DNA from: Trogon surrucura
Taxonomy: Eukaryota; Chordata; Aves; Trogoniformes; Trogonidae
Direction: 5' to 3'
NCBI GenBank assembly: GCA_020746105.1
Contig: CM036621.1
Location: 50,440,264-50,504,263, forward strand
Length of the DNA stretch: 64,000 bases
Shown: one piece after another, positions 60,479 through 64,000 of the stretch
Layout: the number at the start of each line of letters is the position of its first letter
Position numbering within the stretch: the stretch's first letter is position 1
The notes under the pieces: generated by a model
What the model was told of the DNA's origin: nothing
Databases searched by the model: none
What the model saw: only the letters and a program-made list of their open reading frames with translations
Program-made: the position numbers and the translations under genes

Positions 60479-63244
60479 TCCAGTCTTCTCTCTCAACTTG
60501 CAGCAGGGCAGCTCTCAGTTGCTGCTACCTCTTTGCAGCTACTGTCCAGTCCCCGACTGGCTGTTCCCACTCTCTTCTTGGCATCATCTCAAGCAAGCCA
60601 CGTGTGCCCTCTAGGAGCCACCCAGCAATATTCAGTTTGTTATCTTGGATAATATTGCCCTTTACATTTCATTCTTTTGGATGGATCTCTAGTCAGAGCT
60701 CTAAAATCGATGCATTGCATTTGGAGAAAAAAATGTTGAGGAAAAAGCTTGCTGTCTTTTTAAAACACTGCAGCTATGTACATTTTCTGTAGAGTTACCC
60801 AATGATAATGATTGCAGGAAGGTGAACTGTTGAGTTACACTTACTGGAATCTGAACATTCAGATTGTTTTGGGACCTCAAGCAATACATAGTATTGCCTT
60901 GTGTTCATTTTGCTCTGGGGAAAACCCTTTATTGCAATCTGTCTTGAATGTGAGTCTTTAAAAACATTCAGAGTCCACTAAGCTCTATTCTGTTTTGGTG
61001 TGATGCCACTGAAGATACCTGCCAGGTCCCCCTCAGAGCCAGATTTTCAATAGCAGTTATAGTGCAAGTACAGTGTGCAATGAACCGGCAGATAAATGTG
61101 GTGTGTTGTGGCCTTTTCCTAGAATGAAACGTTGGCATTTCTTCTTGGCGTTGTTTGCTTTCCCAGCAAAGTAAACAATTAGGGAAGAACAGTGTCAAAC
61201 CTTTGCTGTAACTGTGAATTTTGCAAAGCACTTTATAACTTCCTGGTCTTCAGGACACCTCAGAATGTTCTCCGTCCCGGAGAACGTGGTACAGGCCTTC
61301 ATTAAGCTGGTGTCTAATCATAGGCAGAGTATGCTTTCTGAAAGCACTTGGTTTACATATTGTGCTGAAAAAGGGGGCCATAGCCCACCAGGTCGGCCCT
61401 GGTGCAGGGTATGCTCTTGCTTTTTTGAAAAAGGCAGCATATTCTGGAATAAATTGTTGTAGTCTCTTAAAAAGTTAGGGATTTTTTTCTTAAAAAAAAA
61501 AGAAGGGCGGTATCTGTAACTTTATATATTGCACAAGCCTTACAGTGAGGCTCTAGAGAAGGGTAATTCACATGATTTTGTCCCAGCCTAATAGTATGAA
61601 AACTGCTGCAAAATTCTCAGTAAATGGCTTAAATCCATTGCTGTTGTTGGAGCTTGTTCCCCACTGCTGTGGAAGGTGTGCAGCCTGCGGATGTGCTGTT
61701 CTCTGCAGCTCAGCTTGGAAGAAGTGTCTAATCCTGCAGATACAGATCTTGGCTTGCTAAAAATAATAACTTGTGAGTTGACAAGAAGACACCCAAACAT
61801 GCCAGCGGGTGCTCGGTGGGGTTTGTGGTCATGGACACCAGGTGCAGGAGAGGCAGGTCCCTCTTCCCCTTGAGGCAGAGGATCCACCCCCTCAGGGCCT
61901 GTTTTGGGGAGGATTCCGGGCACCTTTTGCAGCTGATGGTGTGGGACATATTGCTGGGCCTTGGCCTCTTTGCCCTCCTAAAAAGCCCGCCATGAAACAC
62001 TCTCCCCGGGGATGCAGTGGTTACAGAGTCATGATGGGCATCTTGACCTGCTCCCCAGCGCAGCCAGCACTGAGGTAAATAAAAGATAACTGAGCTCATT
62101 GGGTGGCTTGTACTAATTGCCTACACAGAGGTGCTTTATGCCAAAATTGCCCAGATTTAACCAAAACGTTAAATTGCTGTGGAACAGTAGCAAGCAGTGC
62201 TTTTTGACAGCAACCTGCCAGCAAGTGGCTATGACATACGGTCACGTCCTCCTCGCTTGTGCCACTGCAACAGCGTCGAGTTTATCCACCTAAAATTTGG
62301 CTTCTGCTTCTAGTGCAATTAAAAAGAAAAGAAAAAGAGGAAATACGCTGCTAGTGTGCTGTAATATCTTAGGTGCTGGTAGATGGGCTGGTGGCGGTGA
62401 GGGGTGCCTGGACACTGAGCCTTCTGCCCGTGGAACCTTCTAGAAGGGGACACAGAGCAGGGGAGGGGCAGCCATTTTAGTGCCCCCCCCCCACTCCCTC
62501 CATGAGGAGCAGTTCAGCCACAGGGCAAGGCTGGCCAGTGGTGGCAGAGGAGAGGTCATTTTAAAAAGCGCGGTGCTGTGATGGGTCTCTGTGTAAAAGG
62601 GAGGCAGAGTGTCTGGGTGGTACCCCCTCGGCTCCAGGGCCTGCTGTGTGTTTGAGGAGTGACACAGGTAAACACAGCAGCCTGGGGCGGTGGGACGGCA
62701 TGAAATGAGGGTGCTCTCCACCGACAGGAGATGGGGAGCCTCTGGGAAATAGGGTCCTCTGGCAAGTCAGGATAAATCTGGGCCTTGCCACCCTTTGAGG
62801 CCAAAGCAAATAGTGGGTGCAAACCAAGACGCTACAGGCCAGTTGCTGAACTGGCAGAGAACTGCACGCAGTCGCCCACTAAATGAGCTCTTCGTTCATT
62901 TTCCTGAGCTGAGGCTCTGTCCCTGGCAGCCAGCAGTGTGGTGGTGGCACACTGTGTCATGTTTTGCCTAATTATGGCCCTGTTCTATGTCTCTGTCCTA
63001 ACGTTTATTGATACTGTTACTTAAATAAGCAAATTCTGTTTCTCTAGCAGTGTTGACAGCAAGTGCATTTACAGAAATTTCTTAGATGAGGTTGCATAAG
63101 GCACAGAAATGTTTTCTGTCTGGGGGTTTGCCTCTGGTATCATCAAGATGGAATAACTCTAAAAGTGCATCGCTTTATTGTGTAGATTATAAATTACGAT
63201 TTTTCTTTGGTTATTTACATTTTTATATACTAAATAAATATTTT

Positions 63245-63298
63245 GTATATCAAGAAGTGGTGGCATTACCGTATATATCAAGAAGCTGTGGCATTACC
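63245..63298. repeat. Two-copy tandem repeat, 26 + 28 bp
   Basis: 'gtatatcaagaag(t)ggtgg' and 'gtatatatcaagaagctgtg', each followed by 'gcattacc', are two adjacent near-identical copies (63245-63270 and 63271-63298). The second copy has two extra bases (an added TA). This is a local duplication. Confidence 0.88.
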
Positions 63299-64000
63299 TA
63301 AAGTATCTCTGGCAAGTAGTTGAGGGAATTTGGATTGGAAAGTACTTATAAAGGAGTTACCAATCCATTAAATGGTAGAACTGAGCAGAAAGTTGGAATT
63401 TTGCGTTCTCTGGCTTCTTGCAAAGTGTTTTTCGTAATTAAATGCTTTTAACAAAATAAATGGTAAAGGTTAATTGCAGAATATCCTCATGTTCATGAAA
63501 ATACAGCTCACAGCACATTCTCTAGACAGAGGTTCATATAATCTTATGGATAATATCAGTTTCCATAAAATAAAGATCAAGGCTATAGCCGAGTGAGGGG
63601 AGGAAGGTGCTCCGCTTGATGACCGTTCTTTACACAGAACTAAGCCCTGAGGCACTGTGTGGTACCACTTAAATCACTGGGCTTTCCAGTTGGTAGAGTA
63701 CAGTTGTTTCCCTGTGAATGAAGGCTGGATTGTGTTATTTAGGAAAGGTAAGTGGTGTTTCCAAATGTGTTGCAATCTGCAGGTTCTTTTATCTCATTGC
63801 CGATTTCTTGTTCTATCAAGAAGAGCATTTGGCTCCGAATTTCACTCCTTTATTTGGTGTTGCTGTTCTTTTGGGGAAAGTTCTTCTGCTGGTGAGCTCT
63901 TCTGTTATTTGGAGTGGGAGGGTGGGGTCATATCTTTCCATCAGCTGTTTACAAGAACTAATACTTTGAACATGATGTTCCTCCTCAATTTCCAAGGGTA

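Overview
This window reads as a piece of a bird genome. It holds several CR1 LINE copies, most on the minus strand; the younger ones carry the avian CR1 3' end and the older ones look like amniote L3/CR1 relics. It also has a solo LTR of avian endogenous-retrovirus type, long AT-rich non-coding stretches and very sparse vertebrate-style exons. No operons, prokaryotic genes or CRISPR arrays are present. I could not identify the species. The repeats look more like a non-galliform bird than chicken, but that is a weak guess.

The only host gene I can support is ERBB4 (HER4 receptor tyrosine kinase), on the plus strand and present only in part. Two coding exons are visible: the exon homologous to human exon 4 (35170-35304, 135 bp) and the one homologous to exon 5 (55701-55766, 66 bp). 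Each is flanked by a good AG acceptor and a GTAAGT donor. Together they encode the end of extracellular domain I and the first disulfide-knotted module of domain II. Both start and end in phase 1. Everything else is intron: the 3' part of intron 3 (1-35169), all of intron 4 (35305-55700, 20,396 bp) and the 5' part of intron 5 (55767-64000). Exons 3 and 6 were not found and should lie outside the window.

Layout: 1-8.4 kb holds a minus-strand CR1, an old long CR1/L3 relic, a possible MIR-like SINE and a head-to-head pair of CR1s. At 13.4 kb there is a probable reverse-transcriptase relic. At 22.3 kb lies a roughly 105-bp tandem duplication. At 27.0-28.75 kb an old CR1 is split by a solo LTR that carries matching 5-bp target duplications. 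Intron 4 holds an old CR1 relic (41.6 kb), a truncated CR1 (47.2 kb) and the best-preserved LINE of the window (54.5-55.4 kb), which ends about 320 bp upstream of exon 5. Intron 5 holds one more CR1 (60.2 kb) and a 26/28-bp tandem repeat.

Most open reading frames on either strand are chance frames or lie inside repeats. I found no convincing new biological system. The points most worth checking are the nested LTR-in-CR1 locus as a phylogenetic marker, the tandem duplication, the ERBB4 ectodomain substitutions and one long unexplained frame at 6.4-7.2 kb. Repeat identifications come from remembered consensus sequences, not from an alignment.
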